In this document: positions 55,099-64,000 of the stretch, one piece after another
Layout of the letters: every line of letters starts with the position of its first letter
Position numbering within the stretch: position 1 is the stretch's first letter
Assembly (NCBI RefSeq): GCF_038502225.1
Contig: NC_091369.1
Coordinates: forward strand, 13,778,969-13,842,968
Length of the DNA: 64,000 nt
Direction of reading: 5' to 3'
Source of the DNA: Cherax quadricarinatus
Taxonomy: Eukaryota > Arthropoda > Malacostraca > Decapoda > Parastacidae
Notes under the pieces: generated by a model
What the model was told of the DNA's origin: nothing
Databases searched by the model: none
What the model saw: only the letters and a program-made list of their open reading frames with translations
Translations under genes and position numbers: made by a program

Positions 55099-55185
55099 CT
55101 CAGTTTCTCGTTTGTGGTGTTTCCTCTGGTAAAGTTCTTGACTCAAGCGTCTATATCATCTACTAGAAGTGCTCGGCTGCTCGTG

Positions 55186-55378
55186 GCTCAGCTGGTAGCG
55201 ACTTCAGTTCAAATATTTAGGGATCAGGGTTCGAAATAAGTCAAGGATCCCAATGGAAATACGTTGAAGATCCCAATGGAAATACGTCGAAGCTCCCAAT
55301 AGATATACGTCAAAGATCCCGATAGAAATGCATCAAAGATCCCAATGGAAATAAGTAAAAAATCTCAATGGAAATAAG
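55186..55378 (+). mobile_element. SINE head with amplified 23-bp body unit
   Basis: TCGTGGCTCAGCTGGTAGCG (A-box like) and GGGTTCGAAATAAGTC. Then about six units like GATCCCAATGGAAATACGTC, another expansion of the SINE's AATGGAAATA block. Confidence 0.78.
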
Positions 55379-55449
55379 TACCACTGTCTTGACATTTTTT
55401 TTTTTTGGGGGGGGTTATCCTAGGTAATTTACACTATGTATGATAATTG

Positions 55450-55640
55450 TATTTATGTGAACCCGGACCCTCTCCGAACTTGGCGAGGATCCGGGTTCGA
55501 TTCCCGGCGAGGGTAGAAACATTGGGCGTGTTTCCTTACACCAGTTGTCTATGTTCCCCATTAGTAAAATAGGTACCTGGCAGTTAGTCGACTGGTGTGG
55601 GTCGCATCCTGGGAAAAAAAACTGACCTAATTTTCCCGAA
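55450..55640 (+). mobile_element. tRNA-related SINE
   Basis: GGATCCGGGTTCGATTCCCG (perfect B-box GGTTCGATTCC), TTTCCTTACACCAGTTGTCT, ATAGGTACCTGGCAGTTAG and GTGGGTCGCATCCTGGG. The head is partly replaced by unrelated sequence and the 3' part joins a LINE tail. Confidence 0.82.
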
Positions 55641-55850
55641 ATACTCTGCATAGGGTGATACAGGCTAGGACCCTGGGTGGCTTTAAAAGGAGATTGGACA
55701 AATATATAAGTGGGAGGGACTGGGATTGATTGTTGTCGTGAGTACGTTAGTAAATTCTTGGGTAGCTTTGGGTAGTGGTGGTTTTGATGAAGACCTGCCT
55801 TGTATGGGCCAGTAGGCCTTCTGCAGTGTTCCTCCATTCTTATGTTCTTA
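55641..55850 (+). mobile_element. LINE 3' end (family P)
   Basis: GGCTTTAAAAGGAGATTGGA could encode a LINE-like gly-phe-lys-arg-arg-leu-asp-lys end. It is followed by GCCTTGTATGGGCCAGTAGG and a CTTCTGCAGTGTTCCTCCAT end. The inverse of the last part is at 61,245-61,315. Confidence 0.65.
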
Positions 55851-56766
55851 TAATAATCGGCTTTCTATATAGTAGTATGTCAATAATATCAGCTAGACCT
55901 GTGTACCTTGTACATGTACTTATAGTAAATAAAGATATAATTTGTGGAAAATTTTTAATTTTCCGAAACTATAGTGCCTAATAGGTGTTTAATGTGTCTA
56001 TATGGGTCAAAAATGTATTTGAAAATAAGAGTAGAACCAAGAGTTCCCTTTGCGCATGCGCGGATGTGCGGGGGGGAGAGGCGCGGATTGTTTTGAATGT
56101 GGTGAAGAAGCTGAGAAAGCATGGAACCACGAAATTGACATTCACGGCGGCCTAAGGATTAATATAGGCCTCATTTCATAATAAGAAGTGTCGTAACTGT
56201 TCCTGGTGGAGAGTGAGGGAACGTGATTTACGGGACCACGGTATTAGAGTGGTAAAAAGTGTGATAAGAGTAGGACCGGGTGTCAGGTGCACGGCCAGGG
56301 TGTGTCCAGGGGACATACCCGTGTGTTAATCCTCGCTCATCGGCCTCAGATCTTAATGGAGTGACCTCTAATTTGTATAATAGTTATGAGACGTTAAATC
56401 GTCTTGTGAATGGTAATGTAATCAGTGATAATAACATTGAGTTAAGAGAATGCGGGATGTGAAATAGATCGCCTTGCTCCGAGTGAACGTGTGACTCTCG
56501 TACCGGGGATAATGGAGATTTATGGAATCACGACTTCTAACCGGGACAAACCAACGGATACCTCGTCCTGCCGGAATGAGAACCGTGTCGGTGTAGCAGG
56601 ACATCGAAACTGAGATGGTGAATGGAAGAAATAAGGAGTATCAATCACCCACAGTTAAGTAACCCTTCTAGTTATAACAAACTTATGCTGGCCAGTTGTG
56701 TTATGTTGTAATTAGATAGGTTATGAGTGATCCAACTACATCAAGTGACCACCAGAGAACATCTGA
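55851..56766. other. unrecognised segment, GC-richer than its flanks
   Basis: From about 56,040 to 56,640 the sequence is GC-richer and CpG-richer than its surroundings (for example GCGCATGCGCGGATGTGCGG). Short open frames only. Could be the 5' region of an unidentified retroelement or host DNA; nothing decides. Confidence 0.4.
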
Positions 56767-57645
56767 CTTAAGAAATCGTAATGACACGATTGCAAATAAA
56801 CCATACCCCCGGCCGGGATTGAACCCGCGGTCATAGAGTCTCAAAACTCCAGCCCGTCGCGCTAGCCACTAGACCAGCTAGCCACAATAAGATTCATCCA
56901 ACTAGGTATATTTCTACACCATAGGAAAGTTAGCACAGGCACCTCTGTGACCACAAATGCAAGTTTTTACAGACGAATCTCCAGCTAGCGTGGCCGTGAC
57001 GAACTCTAGCTCAAGTCCCTTCACTGCCGTCAACATGACTTAAGAAATCGTAATGACACGATTGCAAATAAACCATACCCCCGGCCGGGATTGAACCCGC
57101 GGTCATAGAGTCTCAAAACTCCAGCCCGTCGCGCTAGCCACTAGACCAGCTAGCCACAATAAGATTCATCCAACTAGGTATATTTCCACGCTAGCTGGAG
57201 ATTCGTCTGTAAAAACTTGCATTTGTGGTCACAGAGGTGCCTGTGCTAACTTTCCTATGGTGTAGAAATATACCTAGTTGGATGAATCTTATTGTGGCTA
57301 GCTGGTCTAGTGGCTAGCGCGACGGGCTGGAGTTTTGAGACTCTATGACCGCGGGTATGGTTTATTTGCAATCGTGTCATTACGATTTCTTCGAGTCATG
57401 TTGACGGCAGTGAAGGGACTTGAGCTAGAGTTCGTCACGGCCACGCTAGCTGGAGATTCGTCTGTAAAAACTTGCATTTGTGGTCACAGAGGTGCCTGTG
57501 CTAACTTTCCTATGGTGTAGAAATATACCTAGTTGGATGAATCTTATTGTGGCTAGCTGGTCTAGTGGCTAGCGCGACGGGCTGGAGTTTTGAGACTCTA
57601 TGACCGCGGGTTCAATCCCGGCCGGGGGTATGGTTTAGAGAACAT
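56767..57645. mobile_element. palindromic cluster of four tRNA-SINE-associated units
   Basis: Two minus-oriented units (56,767-57,036 and a partial 57,037-57,188) face two plus-oriented ones (57,189-57,400 partial and 57,401-57,645), forming a large inverted repeat. Each unit holds AAATCGTAATGACACGATTG, a tRNA-like segment and a spacer with ACCTCTGTGACCACAAATGC. In the last unit TGGTCTAGTGG (57,558-57,568) is a perfect A-box and GGTTCAATCCC (57,609-57,619) a perfect B-box. The third unit has lost its B-box by deletion (GACCGCGGGTATGG). No acceptor stem, so no tRNA gene. Confidence 0.9.
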
Positions 57646-58194
57646 CTGGTAAGTGGTGGGATTATGTATAAATGTTTTCCTTGATGGATGTATCCAGGTG
57701 TATCCTACCCCCCTCCCCTTCATTCAGCTAAACTAATATAATCTATACAGTCCACAATTAATTAGTAGCACCGTACTTGTGGGTGCTACCCAATCCATAC
57801 TGGTCTCGGATAGATATGGATAAGATTGTGAGGTCGAGGGGACCACTTGGTGCGACCAGGGGTGGTTAAGTTTTCTCACATGTCTACACGGGGTGACTAC
57901 GGTAAACAATATGATTGTCTCCCAATGAGATTACTGGTATGTATATAATGTTGAGGTACATACAGGTAAGCACCCTAGAAAATTTTCCATATAATTATTA
58001 TTATTATTACCTGTGCCTAAATAAACTTATTAAATCCGGACAAGTAGAAACGTTGGACGTGCTTTCTTATACACTTATTTACAGTGATCTGTTTTACAAG
58101 TTAATTTTATTCCTATCTCAGGTATACTACTGAACTCTCGTGTGATGCCCATAACGTCTACTAACACCCAGGTACCTACTGACTGCTAGGTAAT
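57646..58194. other. unrecognised spacer
   Basis: About 550 bp with no family assigned apart from a CACCCAGGTACCTACTGACT patch near 58,165 that resembles the SINE tail block in part. Confidence 0.45.
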
Positions 58195-58312
58195 CAGGTT
58201 CAGAATGATTTTTGCGAAATTATTGCATACACAATTTTTCTCTTGCCTTATTCGGCAAAAAGAGCGTTGCTATTTAAGCCAAAATCACAAGTTTTACCTT
58301 TTCGGCACGACA
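58195..58312 (-). mobile_element. MITE fragment M6
   Basis: Right third of the MITE. CAGGTTCAGAATGATTTTTG leads to an internal CCTTATTCGGCAAAAAGAGC and the terminus TTTTCGGCACGACA. There is no microsatellite beside this end. Confidence 0.85.
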
Positions 58313-58450
58313 AAAAACTGCTCCTAATAAATGAGTTTAATCTCATAATCCACAATAAGATACAGCAATAGAAGGGTCAATCTTTTCACTTATTTTCCTA
58401 ACTTTCGTTATTAATATACAGGGAATAAATGCGAGTTTTCCACTGGTCTA

Positions 58451-58563
58451 CAGCCAGCAGTAACAGCCTGGTTGATCAGGCTCTGATCCATCAGGAGGCC
58501 TGGTCACAGACCGGGCCGCGGGGGCGTTGACCCCCGGAACTCTCTCCAGGTAAACTCCAGGTC
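58451..58563 (+). mobile_element. family L dispersed repeat, best copy
   Basis: CAGCAGTAACAGCCTGGTTG, ATCAGGCTCTGATCCATCAG, GAGGCCTGGTCACAGACCGG, GCCGCGGGGGCGTTGACCCC and CTCTCCAGGTAAACTCCAGG in order. Bases 58,313-58,450 are unrecognised. Confidence 0.8.
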
Positions 58564-58699
58564 TACTAGACGTCCTGCTATAAATTCATACAGTACTCCA
58601 AGTCTTTCTTAAGCCCCAAGGACCGTTTGGAGTTCGTTTTGTCTAACTTCATTAGTTCCATTACATCTTTTCTTACTTTTCTTCCTCTCTTTTTCCCTT

Positions 58700-58870
58700 C
58701 CTTGCCTCTCTCGTCTATATATATATACTGACTCCCTCACTCTTTTCTGTTAGTGTGACGTTGTAAATGGTCCGAATCGGACCGAAACTTTGTCGTCAGC
58801 TCCTCTCTCGTATTTGCGGGTTGTGTGTGTTTTGTTCCAGTCAGGGTATTGTGCATTATTACTCTTTATT
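58700..58870. mobile_element. foldback family 2, right half
   Basis: GGTCCGAATCGGACCGAAAC, then TTGTCGTCAGCTCCTCTCTC, ATTTGCGGGTTGTGTG and GTTCCAGTCAGGGTATTGTG. These match 17,280-17,385 in order. The left arm is not recognisable. Bases 58,871-59,056 are unrecognised. Confidence 0.72.
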
Positions 58871-59056
58871 ACATCTTTCTTTGATGATGTCCAGTGCTTG
58901 TTCATCTGTTCTCTTCTTCCCTCTTTTCCGAGGCTACCCTGATTATACTATGAAGATCTTAAATATTACATTCAATTTTGTGTATTTGCCTCCCTTATTC
59001 AATCTTATTACAATCTCATAAGTTATTTTTATTTCCGTGTAGCTGTACACAGTTTC

Positions 59057-59207
59057 ATGTGTACTCACCTAGTTGTGGTTGCAGGGGTCGATTCATAGCT
59101 CCTGGCCCCGCCTCTTCACTGATCGCTACTGGGTCACTCTCCCTGAACCATGAGCTTTATCATATCTCTGTTCATACCTGTGTGTGTGTGTGTGTGTGTG
59201 TGTGTCC
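59057..59207 (-). mobile_element. Jockey/CR1-like 3' end J5 against (TG)n
   Basis: GTACTCACCTAGTTGTGGTT, CATAGCTCCTGGCCCCGCC and CCATGAGCTTTATCATATCT match the J3 3' UTR. The 5' break is at a TG run (59,178-59,207). No coding sequence. Bases 59,208-59,562 are unrecognised. Confidence 0.85.
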
Positions 59208-59562
59208 AAATCTTCATTAAAGAGAAAAGAACAACACTAAGCGCAAAACCAGCGAGCTTGTCGTGCCTCACACATCGTGAAACTAGCTCTGGGAACCCAT
59301 ATAATAATTCCTTACAAGGAATGGTTGCTGATTCCTCGGCCCTCATAACGTATTACCTAATCCTATTACACGCATTCTGCTCCCTGGAAATACACACATT
59401 CCGTGCAACAATCCCACTCAGATTATTCTTGCTCCTACGCCACTCTGTGAACCATATAATCAAGTTTATCGCGTCGACAATTATATTATTCAACGTCAGG
59501 AAACACGTACGGGCGACGTTGAGGGTTAAGGTTATTTGTACGTTTTGTAGGTATGATCGTGT

Positions 59563-59620
59563 AGTCACCTAGTTGAGGTTGCAGGGGTCGAGTCCAAGCT
59601 CCTGGCCCCTCCTCTTCACT

Positions 59621-59668
<48 letters not shown>
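59563..59668 (-). mobile_element. Jockey/CR1-like 3' end J6 against (TG)n
   Basis: Only about 60 bp of the 3' UTR remain: CACCTAGTTGAGGTTGCAGG, then CCAAGCTCCTGGCCCCTCC and TCTTCACTGG. It passes without a gap into TG repeats (to 59,668). Bases 59,669-60,081 show only a short GGTGACCCGCCATG duplication. Confidence 0.82.
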
Positions 59669-59669
<1 letters not shown>

Positions 59670-60080
59670 CAAACTGGCTGATGTTCATGTTTATATAAGT
59701 TTGGCATGACGGGTCCTGGCCCGGGTTTTCTTCATGTGGTGACCCGCCATGTGGTGACCCGCCATGGGGTTCCCGAAGGAGTGTCGGAGTTTGAACAAGT
59801 GATGTGCAGTTAGCCCTATGGCAGGGGCACGGTGAACGTTCATGTCAAGTGGAGTACCGTTTAGAGCCCTATGACAGCGATACGGTGAGTATGCTGTCTG
59901 AGCGTGACTCTTGTTTAGTTAGGGAGGAACCGTAGCATTGGAGTAGGTAACAGGACTTCAATGAATGAATCTTACAGGCTTTCGTTCAGTGCTCAATGAT
60001 ATCGTCTTCGCCAACCGCTTGCAACACCTCTTCCACTTTCTTCTTTCCCTTTCTCTCTCTCTTTCTCAAAGAAACGAGCG

Positions 60081-60081
<1 letters not shown>

Positions 60082-60119
<38 letters not shown>
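60082..60119. repeat. (CA)n microsatellite
   Basis: Pure CA run. Bases 60,120-60,354 are unrecognised. Confidence 0.97.
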
Positions 60120-60121
<2 letters not shown>

Positions 60122-60354
60122 AACGGACATCATCTGTCATAGTTTGGGGAAATGATGACTCTTCCTGTTTATAGTAAAGGGAATAGAGAGAAAAACAAAG
60201 GCAAAAATAATATAGAAGTTTACCTGGCTAAGGGAAAGTTATATAAATTTAAGGATAAATTATCTAGAAAACTGCACTCATTTGTTTACAATATGGCGGA
60301 TGGAACTAGATCAAGACACAACGCCTTTACCCGAGGATACCTGAAAAATACTTA

Positions 60355-60540
60355 AAGGATACTTCCGGGGGTCAGCGTCCCCGATGCCCGGTCCCAGACC
60401 AGGTCTTCCAGTAGATCAAAGCCTGACAAACCAGGCTGTTACTGTTGGTTGCACGCAGTTTAACGTATGAGCCGCAGCCCAGCTAGTCGGGAACCGATTT
60501 AAGGAACTTGTCCGGTTCCCTCTTGAAGACGACCAAGAAA
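60355..60540 (-). mobile_element. family L dispersed repeat, longest inverted copy
   Basis: GGGGGTCAGCGTCCCCGATG, GGTCCCAGACCAGGTCTTCC, AACCAGGCTGTTACTGTTGG and TGGTTGCACGCAGTTTAACG, then TCCGGTTCCCTCTTGAAG. On the minus strand this gives the LINE-tail-like part followed by the GC-rich core in one piece. It thereby joins the two fragments seen separately at 2.6 and 3.0 kb. Confidence 0.8.
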
Positions 60541-60734
60541 TCTAATGGATGGATAGACGGATCTACAAAAGAATAGAATGGGGTAACGGGAATTGATAGA
60601 AAATTGAATAAGGAAAATGTAACCTTGAAAAACCGAAATACAAATGGAAATATCAATTCTGCACCATGGAGCAGAACTTAAAGAAAAGAGAGGAAGAAGA
60701 ACATGAAATGGAAAATAAATGTGTTAATATAACA

Positions 60735-61003
60735 AGGCCGAGGGGTAGGACACGGTGTGGAGGGTAGGAGACAGGGTGTCGAGGGTAGGAGACGGTGTGA
60801 GGGATAGGAGAAGGGGTGGGTTTGGAGGGTAGGAGACTGGGTGTAAAGGGTAGGAGATTGGGTATGAGGGGTAAGAGACGGTGTGGAGGGAAGGCGAAAG
60901 GGTGTGGAGGGTAGGAGACAGGGTGTCGAAGGTAGGAGACGGGGTGTGGAAGGTAGGAAACGGGGTGTGGAGGGTAGGGAACGGGGTGTGGAGGGCAGGA
61001 GAC
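60735..61003. repeat. ~20-bp GGGTAGGAGAC minisatellite
   Basis: About 13 units like GGGTGTGGAGGGTAGGAGAC. The last unit, GAGGGCAGGAGACTGATGAA, merges into the foldback arm that follows. Confidence 0.93.
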
Positions 61004-61240
61004 TGATGAAGCCACTGTGTGGCGAAACGTTCCTTCAATAAAGATTCCCATATGTTGCATAAGTGTCTCAATCTTCAACTGCTGTATAGCCCTTGTGGCT
61101 TAGCGCTTCTTTTTGATTATAATAATAATAATCAATCTTCAACTTGTCGGTTTTCAAAACCATCTATCACAGAAGTAGGTTATACCCAAGGAATATTGAA
61201 ACGTTTCGCCTACACAATAGGCTTCATCAAACACAGGGAA
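61004..61240. mobile_element. foldback element fragments
   Basis: GAAGCCACTGTGTGGCGAAA and ATAAAGATTCCCATATGTTG, then CATAAGTGTCTCAATCTTCA, form a right arm like that at 22,350-22,420. It is interrupted by the insertion at 61,081. A second piece, GAAACGTTTCGCCTACACAA, lies near 61,200. Confidence 0.82.
61081..61131 (+). mobile_element. 51-bp (AAT)n-tailed retroposon with 13-bp TSD
   Basis: GCTGTATAGCCCTTGTGGCT, TAGCGCTTCTTTTTGATTAT and a short (AAT)n tail, flanked by TCAATCTTCAACT at 61,068-61,080 and 61,132-61,144. The duplication proves both boundaries and shows that the trinucleotide is the 3' end. Confidence 0.9.
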
Positions 61241-61244
61241 CATA

Positions 61245-61550
61245 AGAACATAAGTATGGAGGAACACTGCAGCAAGCCTACTGGCCCATACAAGGCAGGT
61301 ACCAAGGATTCATAAAGAAAGAATTTGCTTCAATAAAGTATAAATAAACTCAGGTCATGAGAACACTACTGTAGGCAGCAAGCCTACTGGATATATATAT
61401 ATGTATATACCACATACAAGGCAGGTCTTTCTCTAAACCAAGGATTCCAACGTTTTTCCAAAGCTACCCAAGAATTTGCTTCAATACCTCAAGTACTAAA
61501 TAAACTCAGTCCTTCTTAGTCATGAGAACACCGTACTGTAGGCAGCAGGA
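61245..61550 (-). repeat. family P fragment and local duplication
   Basis: CATAAGAACATAAGTATGGA, GGAACACTGCAGCAAGCCTA and CTGGCCCATACAAGGCAGGT are the inverse of 55,770-55,850. A block with AAGAATTTGCTTCAATA, TAAATAAACTCAG and GTCATGAGAACAC occurs at 61,315-61,375 and again at 61,470-61,550, so part of it is duplicated. Confidence 0.68.
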
Positions 61551-61564
61551 GCAGTGGTGAGGTA

Positions 61565-61661
61565 AACACACACACACACACACACACACATACACACATA
61601 CACACATGTTCTCTATAAGATATATATATATGTATATACACACACACACGTTCTCTATATT

Positions 61662-61703
<42 letters not shown>

Positions 61704-61714
61704 ACACACACACA

Positions 61715-61747
<33 letters not shown>
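61565..61747. repeat. (CA)n microsatellite with interruptions
   Basis: CA arrays with TACACACA interruptions and a central GTTCTCTATAAGATATATAT spacer. Bases 61,748-61,921 are unrecognised. Confidence 0.95.
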
Positions 61748-61921
61748 CTTCTTCACGGCTGCTGCAACTAACCCATCTCTTTGGGAAGGACCTACTTCCA
61801 CTGGGGAATCCCACCTACCAGTGACTGCCCTCGTCTGCTGCCCGTCCCATTCACTGACGCCTATAAAAAGCGCCACTTCTTGCCTTTGCTCCAGACTCTC
61901 CTCCACCACGACACACTACAC

Positions 61922-62790
61922 ACACACACACACACACACAATGTTCACTATAATACACACACATGTTCACTATAATACACACACAGATGTTTACTATAAT
62001 ACACACACAGATGTTTACTATAATACACACACAGATGTTCACTATAATACACACACAGATGTTTACTATAGTACACACACAGATGTTTACTATAGCACAC
62101 ACACAGATGTTCACTATAATACACACACAGATGTTTACTATAATACACAAGTGTTTACCATAAGACACATATTCACTGTAATACACACACAGATGTTTAC
62201 TATAATACGCACACAGATGTTTACTATAATACACACACAGATGTTCACTATAATACACACACAGATGTTTACTATAGCACACACACAGATGTTTACTATA
62301 GCACACACACAGATGTTCACTATAATACACACACAGATGTTTACTATAATACACAAGTGTTTACCATAAGACACATATTCACTGTAATACACACACAGAT
62401 GTTTACTATAATACACAGGTGTTTACTATAAGACACATGTTCACTATGATACACACACAGATGTTTACTATAATACACAGGTGTTTACTATAAGACACAT
62501 GTTCACTGTAATACACACACAAATGTTTACTATAATACACACACACATGTTCACTATGATACACACACAGATGTTTACTATAAAACACACACAGATGTTT
62601 ACTATAATACACAGGTGTTTACTATAAGACACATGTTCACTATGATACACACACAGATGTTTACTATAATACACACACATGTTCTCTGAAATACACACAC
62701 AGATTTTCACTATATTACACACACACACACGTTCACTATAATATATATACATTATCACTATAATACACAATGTTCACTATATAAATTCCT
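61922..62790. repeat. ~22-bp ACACACAGATGTTTACTATAAT minisatellite
   Basis: Starts as pure CA (61,922-61,940) and passes into about 38 units of ACACAGATGTTTACTATAAT plus AC. Variants have GATGTTCAC and AAGTGTTTACC. A ~190-bp run of units (near 61,960-62,160) recurs near 62,190-62,370, which shows block duplication. Confidence 0.96.
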
Positions 62791-62936
62791 AAAAAAAAGG
62801 TGCTTTTGGACTATTTTCTCATATAAACATTCCAGTATCGCTATGAAAACCAGCGAAGTTCCTACCAGTGTTAAAGTGGTCGAAAAAAACTGACAATATT
62901 TTATAATCCTCGTATAAAAACTGTATTTGTAAAATA

Positions 62937-64000
62937 ATGGAACCAGAAATATTTGTCGTTAGTGGATCAATTGTCGTTCCTGAAAAATGGAAGAGGCCGG
63001 ATAAAATCTAAATCTTCCTTGAAAAGTCAAAATGGAAGATAAGAGCCAACAAGGTATTGGAGGCCACTATTCTGAAAACCGATTGGTTCAATGTTTCGAA
63101 CAGAGGTCTGATGGAGGGTAAGTTCTAGGCGGGCGATCTGGACCTAGATTCACTGGTTACATAGGCCGAAAAGTTTCAGTGGAAGCATAAGCTCCCGTGT
63201 TGCCCCTATCTCAAGATAAGATGGTGCAAGGGTTGGACCAAGTTAGGGAAAGTCAAAATTAGTGTGAACTCTTTCGTAGAAGCGGTCAGAAAATACGGGT
63301 CCATGCAACTTTTCGTTGGAAACATTGAGCTGAAGTTATCGTTTCAGCTGGTAACGTCGACACCAAGGTAAAGTTGTACGAAAACGATTGAAGCTGATGA
63401 TGATGTAACAAGTGCGGTTGAAATCGACGTAAATGAGCTTTAAATGGCTGCCAACTTTAGCGAGAACGAAGCTAGCCTGTTGCCCAATAATGTCGTCAAC
63501 GCAGAAAATAAAGAATGTATTGATGATGGAAATATAGCTAAAACAGAAGTTGACGCTGAACCCAAGAATGTTGAAAAGTAATCAAGCACAGAGTCCGAGG
63601 ATGTCAAACACGCTTGCCAAGACAGAGTAAAAACTAACTATGGGGCCAGTCACAAGGACGACAGCACCGCAAAACAGGACTCTCAAAGAGATGGGACGAA
63701 CCCAGTGGAAAATAGGGCGTACTCCATCATATCCAGTATTCTGAACGAGATTCCTTGCCTGCCCTTCCAGGAAGTCGGTATGAGGGTGAGGTTCAGGGAT
63801 GCCTGCTGTCCTCGGCAAGAGGATAACCTGGAGTTACCTTACGAGGACGACACTACAATAACCCAGGATAAGTTTAGGGGAGTAGCAGTTATCTTCGTGG
63901 TGGAGATAAACCATGATTTAGAAAAATAGGACGTTTTACACAGCGTTATTGAAGCTATAGAAGCTAGCGATTCAATAGCAGATTCACAGATTCAATACGG
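62937..64000 (+). pseudogene. coding-like frame with seven TAA/TAG codons, unrecognised
   Basis: Starting at ATG 62,937 a single reading frame runs 354 codons to the window edge. It is interrupted only at 63,009 (TAA), 63,126 (TAG), 63,162 (TAG), 63,369 (TAA), 63,441 (TAA), 63,579 (TAA) and 63,927 (TAG). No in-frame TGA occurs. Between the stops the translation looks protein-like: hydrophobic and charged residues mix, there is an acidic Asn/Asp/Glu/Lys-rich middle (63,444-63,700), then pro-cys-leu-pro-phe-gln-glu-val-gly and val-ala-val-ile-phe-val-val-glu-ile. After the last stop the frame stays open to base 64,000. No family recognised. The simplest view is a decayed single-exon gene or retrocopy. 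Reassigned stop codons would also fit but have no other support. Bases 62,791-62,936 are unrecognised. Confidence 0.45.

Noticed and set aside
57548..57640. tRNA gene
   Set aside because: A- and B-boxes are good, but there is no complementary acceptor stem and the sequence is dispersed in multiple inverted copies, so it is a tRNA-related SINE.

Overview
The window looks like gene-poor intergenic DNA from an arthropod, most likely a decapod crustacean. Three things point there. Interstitial TTAGG repeats match the canonical arthropod telomere motif. Di- and trinucleotide microsatellites are extremely dense, as is known for crayfish and shrimp genomes. The same small set of non-LTR retrotransposons, tRNA-related SINEs and palindromic elements recurs throughout. 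I recognise no intact host gene, rRNA gene, true tRNA gene, operon or CRISPR array. Most long open frames are tandem repeats read through without stops.

Layout. 1-2.4 kb: two minisatellites (26 bp and about 19 bp). 2.5-8.1 kb: fragments of a LINE-tail repeat and three minus-strand Jockey/CR1-like reverse-transcriptase relics, with a terminal-inverted-repeat element (MITE) set in a TA array. 8.1-17.4 kb: another MITE, a 31-bp array, a 1.4-kb purine array, TTAGG-headed repeats, a 63-bp array and palindromic relics. 17.7-20.9 kb: an RT relic of a second LINE type, then a minus-strand RNase H relic. 20.4-24.5 kb: three minisatellites and palindromic foldback elements. 24.7-29.5 kb: repeat fragments, degenerate TTAGG sequence and a 16-bp array. 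29.8-32 kb, 36.0-37.6 kb and 48.3-50.5 kb: three closely similar 5'-truncated RTE-type LINEs, two with a nonsense codon. 38.4-39.5, 42.9-45.6 and 45.8-46.9 kb: large minisatellites. 53.9-57.6 kb: a cluster of tRNA-related SINEs including a palindromic multi-copy block. 58-62.8 kb: fragments, CA arrays and a 22-bp array. 62.9-64 kb: a coding-like frame with seven in-frame TAA/TAG codons that runs off the window end.

The main unifying observation is that simple repeats are not scattered at random. Each class tends to sit at the edge of a particular mobile-element family: TA/CA arrays at the TGTCGTGCCGAATAGG MITE, TG arrays at the Jockey-like LINE, GA arrays at the 3' end of the second LINE, (AAT)n as the 3' tail of a GCGCTT-bearing retroposon, and TTAGG at the 5' side of another dispersed repeat. 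Several minisatellites abut or are made from the ends of foldback elements. Two small insertions have 13-bp target-site duplications that fix their boundaries.
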